Source: CAJXZP01 sp049606935
GTDB lineage: Bacteria > Bacteroidota > Bacteroidia > Flavobacteriales_G > Salibacteraceae
DNA length: 64,000 nucleotides
Reading direction: 5' to 3'
Assembly (NCBI GenBank): GCA_049606935.1
Contig: JBMYWA010000001.1
Coordinates: 1-64,000, forward strand
Positions 9,140 through 17,200 of this stretch are shown here, piece by piece. A program made the position numbers and the translations under genes. How positions within the stretch are numbered: the first letter of the stretch is position 1; the number at the start of each line of letters is the position of its first letter. The notes under the pieces were generated by a model. That model saw only the letters and a program-made list of their open reading frames with translations, was not told where the DNA came from and made no database searches.

Positions 9140-9550
9140 TTACTCGGCTCCAATAGGAGGTAAGTCTTCTAACCTTGCCATACTACTTTCACTCGCTTTA
9201 GACTTTTTTCGTCCTCTAAAAAACATGAAAAGGTTTAGAAATAGTACCACACCCAGATAGATAGAGAATCCTCCAATTTTCTCAGCTAAAGTTTCAATTA
9301 GTTTTTGGGTAGTACTAAAATCGTGGTAACGACTAATTTCAAGTATTAATAGCGCAAAGCCAACGTTCATTAGATAAAACCCAATTTCAAATAATCGATT
9401 GGTAGCCATGGCAATTTCTTCCCTTCCGTGAAAGATGTCACGCATAAATACTTTGGAGTTTTTAAACAGGTTTCTAGCTACTAGAACTGTTAGAATTAAT
9501 GCAATCGGTAAATAGATTACATAGGCTGTTACAATTAATGAATTTTCCAT
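9140..9550 (-). CDS. three-helix membrane protein, paralogue of its neighbour
   Basis: Unrecognised 136-aa inner-membrane protein. Helices lie at about residues 8-28, 50-70 and 90-110, and the tail is charged (RGRKKSKASESS). The segment ATNRLFEIGFYLMNVGFALL matches AVNNMLLIGYYLVNIGYAVM in the protein encoded just upstream, and the topology is the same, so the two arose by duplication. It lies 5 nt downstream of that gene and shares its promoter and its palindromic operator at 9926-9947. The function is unknown; control by the adjacent GbsR-type regulator is inferred. Confidence 0.8.
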   Translation of the reverse strand: MENSLIVTAYVIYLPIALILTVLVARNLFKNSKVFMRDIFHGREEIAMATNRLFEIGFYLMNVGFALLILEISRYHDFSTTQKLIETLAEKIGGFSIYLGVVLFLNLFMFFRGRKKSKASESSMARLEDLPPIGAE

Positions 9551-9555
9551 GATAC

Positions 9556-9909
9556 TTAATTTTTATGTTGATATTTATTTTTTCTTATAAGGAATAGGGT
9601 AAAGATGTTGAAGTAATGTAATACCGCAAGAATTAGGATGATGTAAGAGGTTTGGGTAGCCACCTCAGAAACTAGTTCTTCATAGCATGTAATGTATTCC
9701 CACTGGGTTAAAGCCATAACTGCATATCCAATATTAACTAAGTAGTAACCAATCAAAAGCATATTATTCACGGCAATGGCTGTTGGTTCATCTGTAATGG
9801 CCTGTTTAACATAAATTAGACCATGAGTGTGACATATTTTACCTACGTACAGGGTAATAAAACCAACAATTGGAAGGTAACTTATGTATCCGAGTGTATT
9901 GAAATCCAT
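9556..9909 (-). CDS. three-helix membrane protein under GbsR-type operator
   Basis: Unrecognised 117-aa membrane protein with three hydrophobic segments (start MDFNTLGYISYLPIVG; then IGYYLVNIGYAV; then SYIILILAVLHYFNIFTLFL). The frame extends upstream to a TTG at 9933, but that codon falls inside the palindrome at 9926-9947, so ATG 9909 is the start. It is the first gene of a two-gene unit with its paralogue. The regulator upstream carries the same operator, so the pair is probably its target. Confidence 0.78.
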   Translation of the reverse strand: MDFNTLGYISYLPIVGFITLYVGKICHTHGLIYVKQAITDEPTAIAVNNMLLIGYYLVNIGYAVMALTQWEYITCYEELVSEVATQTSYIILILAVLHYFNIFTLFLIRKNKYQHKN

Positions 9910-9925
9910 TTCTTGTAGTTTTTGT

Positions 9926-9947
9926 ACTTTCAATAAATAATGAAAGT
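9926..9947. promoter_or_regulatory. 22-bp palindromic operator, copy 1
   Basis: Perfect inverted repeat ACTTTCA-N8-TGAAAGT directly upstream of the two-gene membrane operon. It has identical half-sites and the same spacing as the copy in front of the regulator gene at 10500-10521. It is probably bound by that regulator. Confidence 0.7.
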
Positions 9948-9964
9948 TTAATTCAAAAAAAATA

Positions 9965-10474
9965 TTATTTAAATAGTTTCATAAATGTTCTTACAAACCA
10001 ACCTTGATTGGAATTACTGATTTTTGTTAACGAAGTGTCAGCCAATTCTGCTAACGACTTAATGCTCTCAATTTGATTTGTGAACTGTAATACTTCATCT
10101 TCATTTTTTGCCGTACTTTCCACGCTTTGAATTTCTGTAAGTACCTGCACAATCGGATCTAATTCTTGTCGTTGTCTAATTTTTATTACCCGTTGAGCTA
10201 CTTTCCAAATGTCCTTTTCTCCAGTAAAAAACTCCTTACGTTCCCCTAACTTGTGTTCTTTGTAAACTAACCCCCAGTCAATTAAAGTTCGAATGTTCAT
10301 ATTGGCGTTCCCTCTCGAAATTTTTAAGGTCTCCATTACTTCTTCAGCGCTTAGTGGATCGGTAGCTGTTAGAAAAAGCGCATGTATTTGAGCCATGGTT
10401 CGGTTAATGCCCCATTTTGACCCTAGACTTCCCCACTGATTAATAAATTTTGCTTTTGCTTCTTCTAATTGCAT
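9965..10474 (-). CDS. GbsR/MarR-family transcriptional regulator
   Basis: 169-aa winged-helix regulator resembling the GbsR group of MarR-like proteins. It starts EEAKAKFINQWGSLGSKWGINRTMAQIHALF, and its recognition-helix region is AEEVMETLKISRGNANMNIRTLIDWGL. The C-terminal 70 residues are helical and probably serve in dimerisation. ATG 10474 is the start; the longer frame begins at a TTG inside the operator. The -7 box TACATTTG at 10479-10486 lies so close that the mRNA is probably leaderless or nearly so. The operator overlaps the -33 region, which implies autoregulation. In other bacteria GbsR relatives sense choline or osmotic stress; the ligand here is unknown. Confidence 0.88.
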   Translation of the reverse strand: MQLEEAKAKFINQWGSLGSKWGINRTMAQIHALFLTATDPLSAEEVMETLKISRGNANMNIRTLIDWGLVYKEHKLGERKEFFTGEKDIWKVAQRVIKIRQRQELDPIVQVLTEIQSVESTAKNEDEVLQFTNQIESIKSLAELADTSLTKISNSNQGWFVRTFMKLFK

Positions 10475-10478
10475 GGTA

Positions 10479-10507
10479 CAAATGTAGTAAAGTTTTTGAA
10501 CTTTCAA
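10479..10507 (-). promoter_or_regulatory. promoter of the GbsR-type regulator gene
   Basis: On the minus strand there is a TTG (10505-10507), an 18-nt spacer and TACATTTG (10486-10479), matching the Bacteroidota -33/-7 pattern. The TTG is part of the right operator half-site. The -7 box ends 5 nt before the ATG. Confidence 0.7.
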
Positions 10508-10521
10508 ATATTATTGAAAGT
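10500..10521. promoter_or_regulatory. 22-bp palindromic operator, copy 2
   Basis: Perfect inverted repeat ACTTTCA-N8-TGAAAGT, the same half-sites and spacing as at 9926-9947, overlapping the -33 element of the regulator's own promoter. Both copies are followed on the minus strand by CAAAAACT. Confidence 0.72.
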
Positions 10522-10590
10522 TTATTTACGAAATGTTATTTACCTAGTTTTTAAATCCGTTGGATAACGTTTATAAATATTACAAAAACC

Positions 10591-10598
10591 TATTTTTG
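10591..10598 (+). promoter_or_regulatory. probable -7 box for valS
   Basis: TATTTTTG matches TAnnTTTG and lies 25 nt upstream of the valS ATG. No clear TTG stands at the usual distance upstream. Confidence 0.5.
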
Positions 10599-10623
10599 CA
10601 GCCTCAAAAACATAAATTTAGTA

Positions 10624-13251
10624 ATGGAAATTTCAAGTAAGTACGCTCCTGTAGAGGTAGAGAAAAAATGGTATCAAACATGGATGGACAAAGGGTATTT
10701 TAACTCTAAACCAGACGAAAGAGAACCATTTACCATAGTCATCCCTCCACCAAACGTAACGGGTGTCTTGCATATGGGACACATGCTAAATAACACCATT
10801 CAAGATGTTTTAATTCGAAAGGCTAGAATGAATGGTAAAAATGCATGTTGGGTACCGGGTACTGATCATGCGTCTATTGCCACCGAAGCTAAGGTTGTTG
10901 CTAAACTGAAAGAAGAAGGCATCAATAAAGCTGATTTATCGCGTGAAGAGTTTTTGAAACACGCTTGGGAATGGACCGACAAACATGGCGGAATCATTTT
11001 AGAGCAATTAAAGAAACTAGGTGCATCTTGTGATTGGGATCGTACGGCTTTCACCATGGATGAAGTGCGTTCAGAATCTGTAAATCAGGTTTTTGTTGAT
11101 TTATTCAATAAAGGATTGATTTACCGTGGTTACCGAATGGTAAACTGGGATCCAGAAGCATTAACCACAGTTAGTGACGAGGAAGTAATTCATAAAGAAC
11201 TGAATGGAAAACTATACTTCATGAAGTATATGATTGAAGATTCAGATGAGTTTTTAACCGTGGCAACTACACGCCCTGAAACCATTTTTGGTGATACGGC
11301 TGTTTGTGTGAACCCAAACGATGAGCGTTATGCGCATTTACATGGCAAAAAGATTATTGTTCCTATCGTGGGTAGAGTAGTGCCAATTATTACCGATGAA
11401 TATGTTGACGTTGAATTCGGTACAGGAGCTTTAAAAATTACCCCTGCGCACGATATCAATGATAAAACCATTGGCGACAAAAATGGATTAGAAACTATTG
11501 ATGCCTTAAACGATAACGGTACTTTAAATGCACACGGAATGCATTACGAAGGCAAAGATCGTTTTGTGGTTCGTAAAGAGGTAGCTAAAGAATTAGAAGA
11601 AAAAGGTCTTTTACTTAAAGTAGAAGATTACACCAATAAAGTAGGAACGTCTGAAAGAACCGGTGCGGTTATTGAACCAAAAATTTCGGTACAGTGGTTC
11701 TTGAAAATGGAAGAATTAGCCAAGCCTGCCTTAGACCAAGTAATGAACGATGAGGTAGCTTTAATTCCTTCAAAATTCAAAAACACCTACCGTCATTGGA
11801 TGGAGAACGTTCGCGATTGGTGTATTTCTCGTCAGTTATGGTGGGGACACCAAATTCCGGCTTTCTATTACGGTAAAGGAATCAATGATTTTGTGGTTGC
11901 TATAACCATTGAAGAAGCGCTTCCTTTGGCTATTGAGGCTTGTGGAAATAAAGATTTAACCATCGCAGATTTACGTCAAGATGAAGATGCAATGGATACC
12001 TGGTTCTCTTCTTGGTTATGGCCAATTTCGGTATTTGATGGCATCCGTAATCCAGAAAATGAAGAAATCCAGTACTACTATCCAACCAACGTATTGGTAA
12101 CGGCTCCTGAGATTTTATTCTTCTGGGTAGCACGTATGATCATTGCGGGTAACGAGTATCAAGGGGCTAAGCCATTTAATGATGTTTACCTTACTGGAAT
12201 TGTAAGAGACAAGCAAGGCCGTAAAATGAGTAAATCATTAGGTAACTCACCTGATCCAATTGACTTGATTGAGAAATATGGAGCAGATGGTGTACGTGTA
12301 GGAATGTTATTGACCTCTCCTGCGGGTAACGATTTACCATTTGATGAAAGCTTATGTGAGCAAGGTCGTAACTTCTCAAACAAAGTGTGGAACGCTCTTC
12401 GTTTAGTTAAAGGGTGGGATAGTGATGATAGCATTGCACAACCAGAATCAGCGGTTTTAGCCAACGAGTGGTTTACTTCAAGAGTAGCGCAGGCCATGAC
12501 CGAAATGGAAGATAGCTACGGCAAATTCCGTTTGTCGGAGGCATTAATGTCTACCTATAAATTGGTTTGGGATGACTTCTGTGGGTCTTACCTAGAAATG
12601 ATCAAGCCTGCTTACCAAAAGCCAATTGATGGCAAAACACTAGCTCAAGCTATCGCCAACTTTGAAACAGTGGTGAAATTGATGCACCCATTCATGCCAT
12701 TCATCTCTGAAGAGATTTGGAGCTTATTAAGTGAGCGTGAAGAAGGAGATCACATCATTGTGGCTCCTTGGCCAGTAATGAACGAGGTGAATCAAGAAAT
12801 CATTGATTTGTTCAATGCTACTTCAAACGTAGTTACTGAAGTACGTACCTTCCGTTTAGGTAATGGGATTCCAATGAAAGATACTTTGGAATTAATGGTA
12901 AACGCTAAATCTGGAGTGAATTCAAAGTTTGATTCGGTTTTAATTAAGCTGTTAAACCTAAGCGAAGTAAAAACGGTAGAAGAAAAACCAGAAGGTGTTT
13001 TCACTTTTGTGGCCAATAACGCTGAATATTACATTCCAGTAGGAGGAATGATTGATGTGGAAGCAGAAAAAGCGAAAATTGAAGAAGAGTTGAAATACAC
13101 GCGTGGTTTCATGACCTCCGTAAGCAAAAAGCTAAGTAACGAACGCTTTGTAAATAACGCTCCTGAAAAGGTTGTGGCTATGGAAAAGAAAAAATTAGCA
13201 GATGCTGAAGCGAAGATTAAAATCTTAGAACAACAGTTAGCTGATTTGTAA
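10624..13251 (+). CDS. valS: valyl-tRNA synthetase
   Basis: Class I aminoacyl-tRNA synthetase of 875 aa that charges tRNA-Val. The HIGH-type motif HMGH is at residues 50-53 (in PPPNVTGVLHMGHML) and KMSKS at about 534-538. Between them lies the editing domain with TTRPETIFGDTAV. The C-terminal portion ends in the predicted tRNA-binding coiled coil typical of ValRS. The length is normal for the phylum. It is monocistronic, with a terminator at 13274-13304. Confidence 0.98.
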   Translation: MEISSKYAPVEVEKKWYQTWMDKGYFNSKPDEREPFTIVIPPPNVTGVLHMGHMLNNTIQDVLIRKARMNGKNACWVPGTDHASIATEAKVVAKLKEEGINKADLSREEFLKHAWEWTDKHGGIILEQLKKLGASCDWDRTAFTMDEVRSESVNQVFVDLFNKGLIYRGYRMVNWDPEALTTVSDEEVIHKELNGKLYFMKYMIEDSDEFLTVATTRPETIFGDTAVCVNPNDERYAHLHGKKIIVPIVGRVVPIITDEYVDVEFGTGALKITPAHDINDKTIGDKNGLETIDALNDNGTLNAHGMHYEGKDRFVVRKEVAKELEEKGLLLKVEDYTNKVGTSERTGAVIEPKISVQWFLKMEELAKPALDQVMNDEVALIPSKFKNTYRHWMENVRDWCISRQLWWGHQIPAFYYGKGINDFVVAITIEEALPLAIEACGNKDLTIADLRQDEDAMDTWFSSWLWPISVFDGIRNPENEEIQYYYPTNVLVTAPEILFFWVARMIIAGNEYQGAKPFNDVYLTGIVRDKQGRKMSKSLGNSPDPIDLIEKYGADGVRVGMLLTSPAGNDLPFDESLCEQGRNFSNKVWNALRLVKGWDSDDSIAQPESAVLANEWFTSRVAQAMTEMEDSYGKFRLSEALMSTYKLVWDDFCGSYLEMIKPAYQKPIDGKTLAQAIANFETVVKLMHPFMPFISEEIWSLLSEREEGDHIIVAPWPVMNEVNQEIIDLFNATSNVVTEVRTFRLGNGIPMKDTLELMVNAKSGVNSKFDSVLIKLLNLSEVKTVEEKPEGVFTFVANNAEYYIPVGGMIDVEAEKAKIEEELKYTRGFMTSVSKKLSNERFVNNAPEKVVAMEKKKLADAEAKIKILEQQLADL

Positions 13252-13273
13252 TTGTAAATAAACATTATTATTG

Positions 13274-13304
13274 AGCCACTTTTATTTTTAAAAGTGGCTT
13301 TTTT
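13274..13304 (+). terminator. terminator of valS
   Basis: A 10-bp stem (AGCCACTTTT / AAAAGTGGCT, arms 13274-13283 and 13290-13299) is followed by six T. The last codon of the convergent small lipoprotein gene lies in the T tract. Confidence 0.85.
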
Positions 13305-13476
13305 AATGCTCAACTATTACACCTTGGGTATTTGTGTAAATGCTATCTGAGTAAAAATCTAAATCTTCTAACTCCATAGTTTGTGTGTGTTTAAAAGATT
13401 CATTATCAGGAATATGAGGCGACTTATTACATGCCCCTAGAAGAAGGATAAAGAAAATAAATTGAACTATTTTCAT
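13303..13476 (-). CDS. tiny lipoprotein, unknown
   Basis: Unrecognised 57-aa protein with a signal peptide and lipobox LGAC (Cys16), leaving a mature part of about 40 mostly acidic and polar residues. ATG 13476 is preferred; the frame extends to a TTG at 13494 that would place six extra residues before a good signal peptide. It is convergent with valS and its stop codon lies in the valS terminator tract. A real gene is likely because of the clean lipoprotein signal, but it is short. Confidence 0.6.
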   Translation of the reverse strand: MKIVQFIFFILLLGACNKSPHIPDNESFKHTQTMELEDLDFYSDSIYTNTQGVIVEH

Positions 13477-13612
13477 AATTTTTATTTGTGACAAATTTGA
13501 GTATAATGTGTTAGTTTATGGTAATGAGAATAATAATTGAATGTAAATTTGAAGTTAAGATTTGGTGACTTTTTTGAATCAATCGTTACCTTTATCCAAT
13601 AAAACAAATTCT

Positions 13613-14503
13613 ATGAAAAAGTTACTACTTATTGTTTTCTTAATACCTTTTTTTATTGGTTTAACAAACAAAGCCAATGCTCAATTTGGATTTGAAATTT
13701 CCGTTGGAAAACGAACCTTAAATTTTAAGGATAGTACTGTATTTGTACTAGAAGTAAAGCGAGCATTAGAAAAGGATGTTATCAACTCATGGAAAAAGGC
13801 CATTGAAAAAAATAAAATTAAAGCCACCATAACAAAAGATCAGTTATCGGTGCAACAAGTGGTTTTGCAGAGCATTGATGAAGACCCAATAGATATTTAC
13901 TCTACTGTTGTTCAGCAAGATAATAGCGTTAAGTTATATTCGGTATTTATTGTAGATGGTCTTAGGGTTGATCCACATAGTAAAGAAGGGGCAGCGGTAA
14001 AAGTGAGAAAATTATTAGCCAATTTTGGTTCACAGGTTTATAATGAAGTGCTTTCTAGAGAATTAAAAGAAAAACAAAAGGTTTTAGACGATTTGGAAAA
14101 GAATAGAGAAAAAAATCTGAAAGAACAGGATAAAATTGATAAAGCTATTCAAAAAGATTCCTTAAAAATTGGGGTGGAGGAGACAGAAATCAGTTTATTA
14201 AAGGGCCAGTTAGAAGGTGCTACAGAAAGGTATACCGGCCAAAAGAATAAAATAGCATCTACAAAATATAAAAATAAGGATGATGCAAAAGCCGCTAAAG
14301 ATGAATTAAAGGGCTTTGATAAGGAACGTAAATCGATAGAAAAGGAAATAGAAAAAAGACACGATGAAATTCTTGATCTTAAATCGGAAATTAGAGATTT
14401 TTGGTATGAGCATAAAGAGTTGAAAAAAAATGAAGAAGATTTGCTTCAAAAGATTTCTGATCAGAAAGCTATTGTAAAGGCAGCTGAGGAAGAGTTGGAA
14501 TAG
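13613..14503 (+). CDS. secreted coiled-coil protein, unknown
   Basis: 296-aa protein with a Sec signal peptide (MKKLLLIVFLIPFFIGL ... NANA-Q type end). The N-terminal domain is about 130 residues (QFGFEISVGKRTLNF onward), followed by about 150 residues of strongly charged Lys/Glu heptad-like sequence, predicted as long coiled coil, with no Cys. The frame opens at a TTG at 13562, but ATG 13613 precedes the signal peptide exactly. No family is recognised. It probably acts in the periplasm or at the cell surface. No terminator is obvious after the stop. Confidence 0.75.
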   Translation: MKKLLLIVFLIPFFIGLTNKANAQFGFEISVGKRTLNFKDSTVFVLEVKRALEKDVINSWKKAIEKNKIKATITKDQLSVQQVVLQSIDEDPIDIYSTVVQQDNSVKLYSVFIVDGLRVDPHSKEGAAVKVRKLLANFGSQVYNEVLSRELKEKQKVLDDLEKNREKNLKEQDKIDKAIQKDSLKIGVEETEISLLKGQLEGATERYTGQKNKIASTKYKNKDDAKAAKDELKGFDKERKSIEKEIEKRHDEILDLKSEIRDFWYEHKELKKNEEDLLQKISDQKAIVKAAEEELE

Positions 14504-14684
14504 GTTTCTTTTGGAAAAACAAAGTGATATTATCCTTATTTTATCAATATGTCTTTTACCTTCTCGTAGTGATTGCAAAATCTCTACGCGATTAACTCTC
14601 TTAATTCATTCTAACATACCAAGAGTTATAAAAAGGTAATGTAACTGAGCAAATATGTCTTTTGTAATTATTGATAATAAAAAA

Positions 14685-14710
14685 GCCAGGTCCGAATTAA
14701 CGAACCTGGC
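14685..14710 (-). terminator. terminator of the leader RNA
   Basis: A 10-pair stem with one mismatch (GCCAGGTCCG / CGAACCTGGC) around AATTAA. On the minus strand it runs directly into six T (complement of 14679-14684). The plus strand lacks a comparable T tract, so it acts on minus-strand transcription. Confidence 0.75.
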
Positions 14711-14795
14711 CTAATGTTTTTGACGGTTTAGGACCATCAAATGGTGGTTAGTGTTATTAGTGGTTAGCAGTTTAAGTCTCCAAGGACTTAATTTG

Positions 14796-14825
14796 CTAGG
14801 TGGTGGTGATTAGTGAGAGAATCAT
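14796..14825 (-). CDS. 9-residue Ile/Leu/Thr leader peptide
   Basis: ATG ATT CTC TCA CTA ATC followed by three ACC and TAG: residues MILSLITTT. It begins about 24 nt after the predicted transcription start and ends just before the first hairpin. Three consecutive Thr codons preceded by Ile and Leu codons is what a threonine/branched-chain control peptide would show. It is too short to judge by coding statistics; support comes from its position in the leader. Confidence 0.45.
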   Translation of the reverse strand: MILSLITTT

Positions 14826-14854
14826 CTTAAAAACTTTTCCCTTTTTCTATGATA

Positions 14855-14882
14855 CAAATATGCACTGCCTTTTCTCTTCAAA
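14855..14882 (-). promoter_or_regulatory. promoter of the leader RNA
   Basis: On the minus strand TTTG (14882-14879), a 16-nt spacer and CATATTTG (14862-14855), one mismatch to TAnnTTTG. Other promoters in the window show the same 15-16-nt spacing. Confidence 0.55.
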
Positions 14883-15043
14883 TTTTCAGTATTTGTTCAA
14901 TGATTATAAAAAATCAACAAGGTTTTAATTATTGATTCACATCATTTAATTTATCCTTTTTTGTTTTGAAAAAGGAAGTATGTTAAAATAAAATTTGGAT
15001 ATTGTTGCAAATGTGAATCTAAAGGAGCGGGCTATTATGGCAT

Positions 15044-15074
15044 AAAAAAAGCCGATATTCAATGAATATCGGCT
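15044..15074 (-). terminator. terminator of dipeptidyl peptidase III gene
   Basis: An 11-bp stem (AGCCGATATTC / GAATATCGGCT, arms 15050-15060 and 15064-15074) is followed on the minus strand by at least six T. It lies 24 nt beyond the stop codon. Confidence 0.85.
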
Positions 15075-15097
15075 AACTTAAGTTATTAACTTATGAA

Positions 15098-17137
15098 TTA
15101 TAGGTTTCCATAGGTAGCGCTGTACTGTAACATTTGCTCTTCAAATGATTTAGCGTACTCAATGTCAAAGCCAACAATTTTTTCACCTTCCATTACCGGC
15201 ACAATCATTGGATTTACAAAACCAGAAAATGCAGGAACATTCAGTTTAGCCGAGCGTGCTAAAACTTCATCATGAAGCTTTGGGTCTACCTGAACACCAT
15301 AATTCTCAACTAAAGCTTTACCAGCGTCATAGTCACCTTCAGACTTTATTCGTTGAATTTCACGTAATAAATCTCCAAAAATTGATTGTAAGGCTACGTA
15401 ATCGTTTATTACGAAGTAGGTTTTTCCATTTTTAGAAACTTTCTCAATTACATTTTTGGCTTGTCCTTGTTCAAAAGCCCAAGAAGCCACTAATTGTCGG
15501 TTACGCATGTGAGCTTCTTCTAAGATTTCTCCTTTCTTAAGTCTTCTTAACTGAACCATCATTCCATTACGGATGTATGAATCGTATTCAGCCATTCCCA
15601 CTTCTAAAGTTGGCATTAGGTTGATGTCTATTAGTTTTTCATTCATTAAATAGTACAAAGCAACCAAATCAGCTCTAGCTTCTTCTAAAGTAGAAGAGTA
15701 GTTCTTTAATGTTTCTTTCGGTGTGCCAACTCCTTCGTTAATTTGACCAGATGCATGTCCTACTACTTCATGAAGGGCAGTATGTAATTTTCCTCCCAAA
15801 GCACCATAAGCCTTAGCTCTGTCTATTTCTTCCGGTGAATACCCAAACTCTTCAATGTAAGAACCGCCACTTGATTGATCGTATGCGCTAATTATGTTTC
15901 CTAAACTTACTGACTTAGAGCCATGAGTTGCTCTTATCCAGTTTGCATTTGGTAAATTTACTCCAATTGGGGTTGAAGGAGAACTATCACCAGATTCACC
16001 AGCAACGGTTACCACTTTATAAGTAACTCCAGTTACTTTTTTCTTTTTGTGCTCATCCATGATAGATGAGTTGTCTTCAAACCATTGAACGTTATCGGCA
16101 ACTACAGCCATTTGCTTAGACGCTTCAAAATCTTTGATTTGAACTACTGTTTCGTAAGAGCCCTTATAACCTAAAGGGTCATTGTAAACTTCTATAAAAC
16201 TATTGATGTAATCAATATCTCCTTCTGTAGCTCCACACCAAGCAATGTTGTATGCATCCCAAGTTTTTAAGTCTCCGGTTTGGTAGTATTCAATTAACAA
16301 CTTCAATGCATCAGCTTGCGCTTGGTTTTCTGCAACAGCAGCAGCTTTTTCTAACCACCCAATGGTTTTTGAAATAGCGGCACCATACATTCCATCTGCC
16401 TTCCAGGATACCTCTTTAATAGAACCATCTTCTGCTCGTACTAGTTTTGTGTTTAATCCGTAAGAAATGGGTTGTTTATCGTTAGTGTCGATAATTGATT
16501 TGTAATAGGCCTCAGCTTCTTCTTGAGTAATATCCGGATCGTAAAAATTAATAGCTGAGCTTAAAACTAAATCACTTTCAGAATCTAAACTTACTTTTTT
16601 AGCATCTTTAGCTGGATCAAAAATAGCAGCCAAAACTTCGGTATCTACTTCTGTACCTGTAGCTGTCATTAATGACTCAAAATACTCTTGGCTAAACCCT
16701 GGGGTAAATTTATAATTAGCATAATGATGATGAATACCATTTGCAAACCAAACACGTTTAGTGTATTCCATAAATGCATCCCAATCTGCGCTTTCTTTTA
16801 CACCATCGTATTTAGTTACAATGTTTTCTAACGCTTTACGAATGGTAAGGTTATGACGGTAATTCTGATCCCAAATAATATCTCTACCTTCATAACCTGC
16901 TTGAGTTAAATAGTAAACATACTCTTGTTGTTTCACAGTTAGTTGGTCCCATCCCGGAATTTGATATCTAAGTATTCGCAAATCTGCAAAATCCTCTACT
17001 ACCCATTCAAAGCTGTCGGCTGTTTCTACTGTCATTTCTTTGTTTTCTTCTTTAGGAGCTTCTGCTGCTTGCTCAGCGGCACATGAACTCATTAGAATGG
17101 CTGCTAAAGCCGCACCCATAAAAGTTTTCGTTTTCAT
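15098..17137 (-). CDS. dipeptidyl peptidase III family lipoprotein (M49)
   Basis: 679-aa zinc peptidase of family M49, which removes dipeptides from peptide N-termini. It has the six-residue zinc motif HEVVGH (in HTALHEVVGHASGQ) and the second motif EEARAD, both diagnostic. The N-terminus MKTKTFMGAALAAILMSSC has a lipobox with Cys19, so the enzyme is exported and lipid-anchored, probably to degrade peptides in the periplasm or at the surface. It has its own promoter at 17162-17169 and terminator at 15044-15074. Confidence 0.93.
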   Translation of the reverse strand: MKTKTFMGAALAAILMSSCAAEQAAEAPKEENKEMTVETADSFEWVVEDFADLRILRYQIPGWDQLTVKQQEYVYYLTQAGYEGRDIIWDQNYRHNLTIRKALENIVTKYDGVKESADWDAFMEYTKRVWFANGIHHHYANYKFTPGFSQEYFESLMTATGTEVDTEVLAAIFDPAKDAKKVSLDSESDLVLSSAINFYDPDITQEEAEAYYKSIIDTNDKQPISYGLNTKLVRAEDGSIKEVSWKADGMYGAAISKTIGWLEKAAAVAENQAQADALKLLIEYYQTGDLKTWDAYNIAWCGATEGDIDYINSFIEVYNDPLGYKGSYETVVQIKDFEASKQMAVVADNVQWFEDNSSIMDEHKKKKVTGVTYKVVTVAGESGDSSPSTPIGVNLPNANWIRATHGSKSVSLGNIISAYDQSSGGSYIEEFGYSPEEIDRAKAYGALGGKLHTALHEVVGHASGQINEGVGTPKETLKNYSSTLEEARADLVALYYLMNEKLIDINLMPTLEVGMAEYDSYIRNGMMVQLRRLKKGEILEEAHMRNRQLVASWAFEQGQAKNVIEKVSKNGKTYFVINDYVALQSIFGDLLREIQRIKSEGDYDAGKALVENYGVQVDPKLHDEVLARSAKLNVPAFSGFVNPMIVPVMEGEKIVGFDIEYAKSFEEQMLQYSATYGNL

Positions 17138-17161
17138 TTAATTGGATTGAAATTTATGTTT

Positions 17162-17169
17162 CAAATGTA
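17162..17169 (-). promoter_or_regulatory. -7 box of dipeptidyl peptidase III gene
   Basis: Minus-strand TACATTTG matches TAnnTTTG exactly, about 25 nt upstream of the ATG. A TTG lies 20 nt further upstream. Confidence 0.6.
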
Positions 17170-17200
17170 ATAGTATTGAGGAGAATCCCCAATTATGTTA

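Larger units (their letters stand above)
14679..14849 (-). ncRNA. putative transcription attenuator / leader RNA with no downstream gene
   Basis: A transcript of about 170 nt is predicted on the minus strand, from a promoter at 14855-14882 to a terminator at 14685-14710. It contains the 9-codon ORF MILSLITTT (14825-14796), then hairpins at 14772-14791 (TTAAGTC/GACTTAA) and 14733-14745 (ACCAT/ATGGT), then the terminator with U6. A GGTCC just after the second hairpin could pair with GGACC in the terminator's 3' arm, a possible antiterminator. CTAACCAC occurs twice and CTAATCACC once. This is the layout of amino-acid operon attenuators (Ile/Leu/Thr type), but no minus-strand gene follows: the next sequence downstream is the end of a plus-strand gene. 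It may be a decayed or relocated leader, or a stand-alone small RNA. Confidence 0.55.
14504..15097. other. 590-bp region without an ordinary gene
   Basis: Between the coiled-coil protein and the dipeptidyl peptidase gene. 14504-14678 shows nothing I can name. 14679-14882 holds a minus-strand promoter, a 9-codon leader ORF, two small hairpins and a terminator (listed separately). 14883-15040 is AT-rich with no clear signal. 15044-15074 is the terminator of the peptidase gene. Confidence 0.7.

Noticed and set aside
13562..13612. N-terminal extension of the coiled-coil protein to TTG 13562
   Set aside because: It would put 17 extra residues before a textbook signal peptide at ATG 13613.
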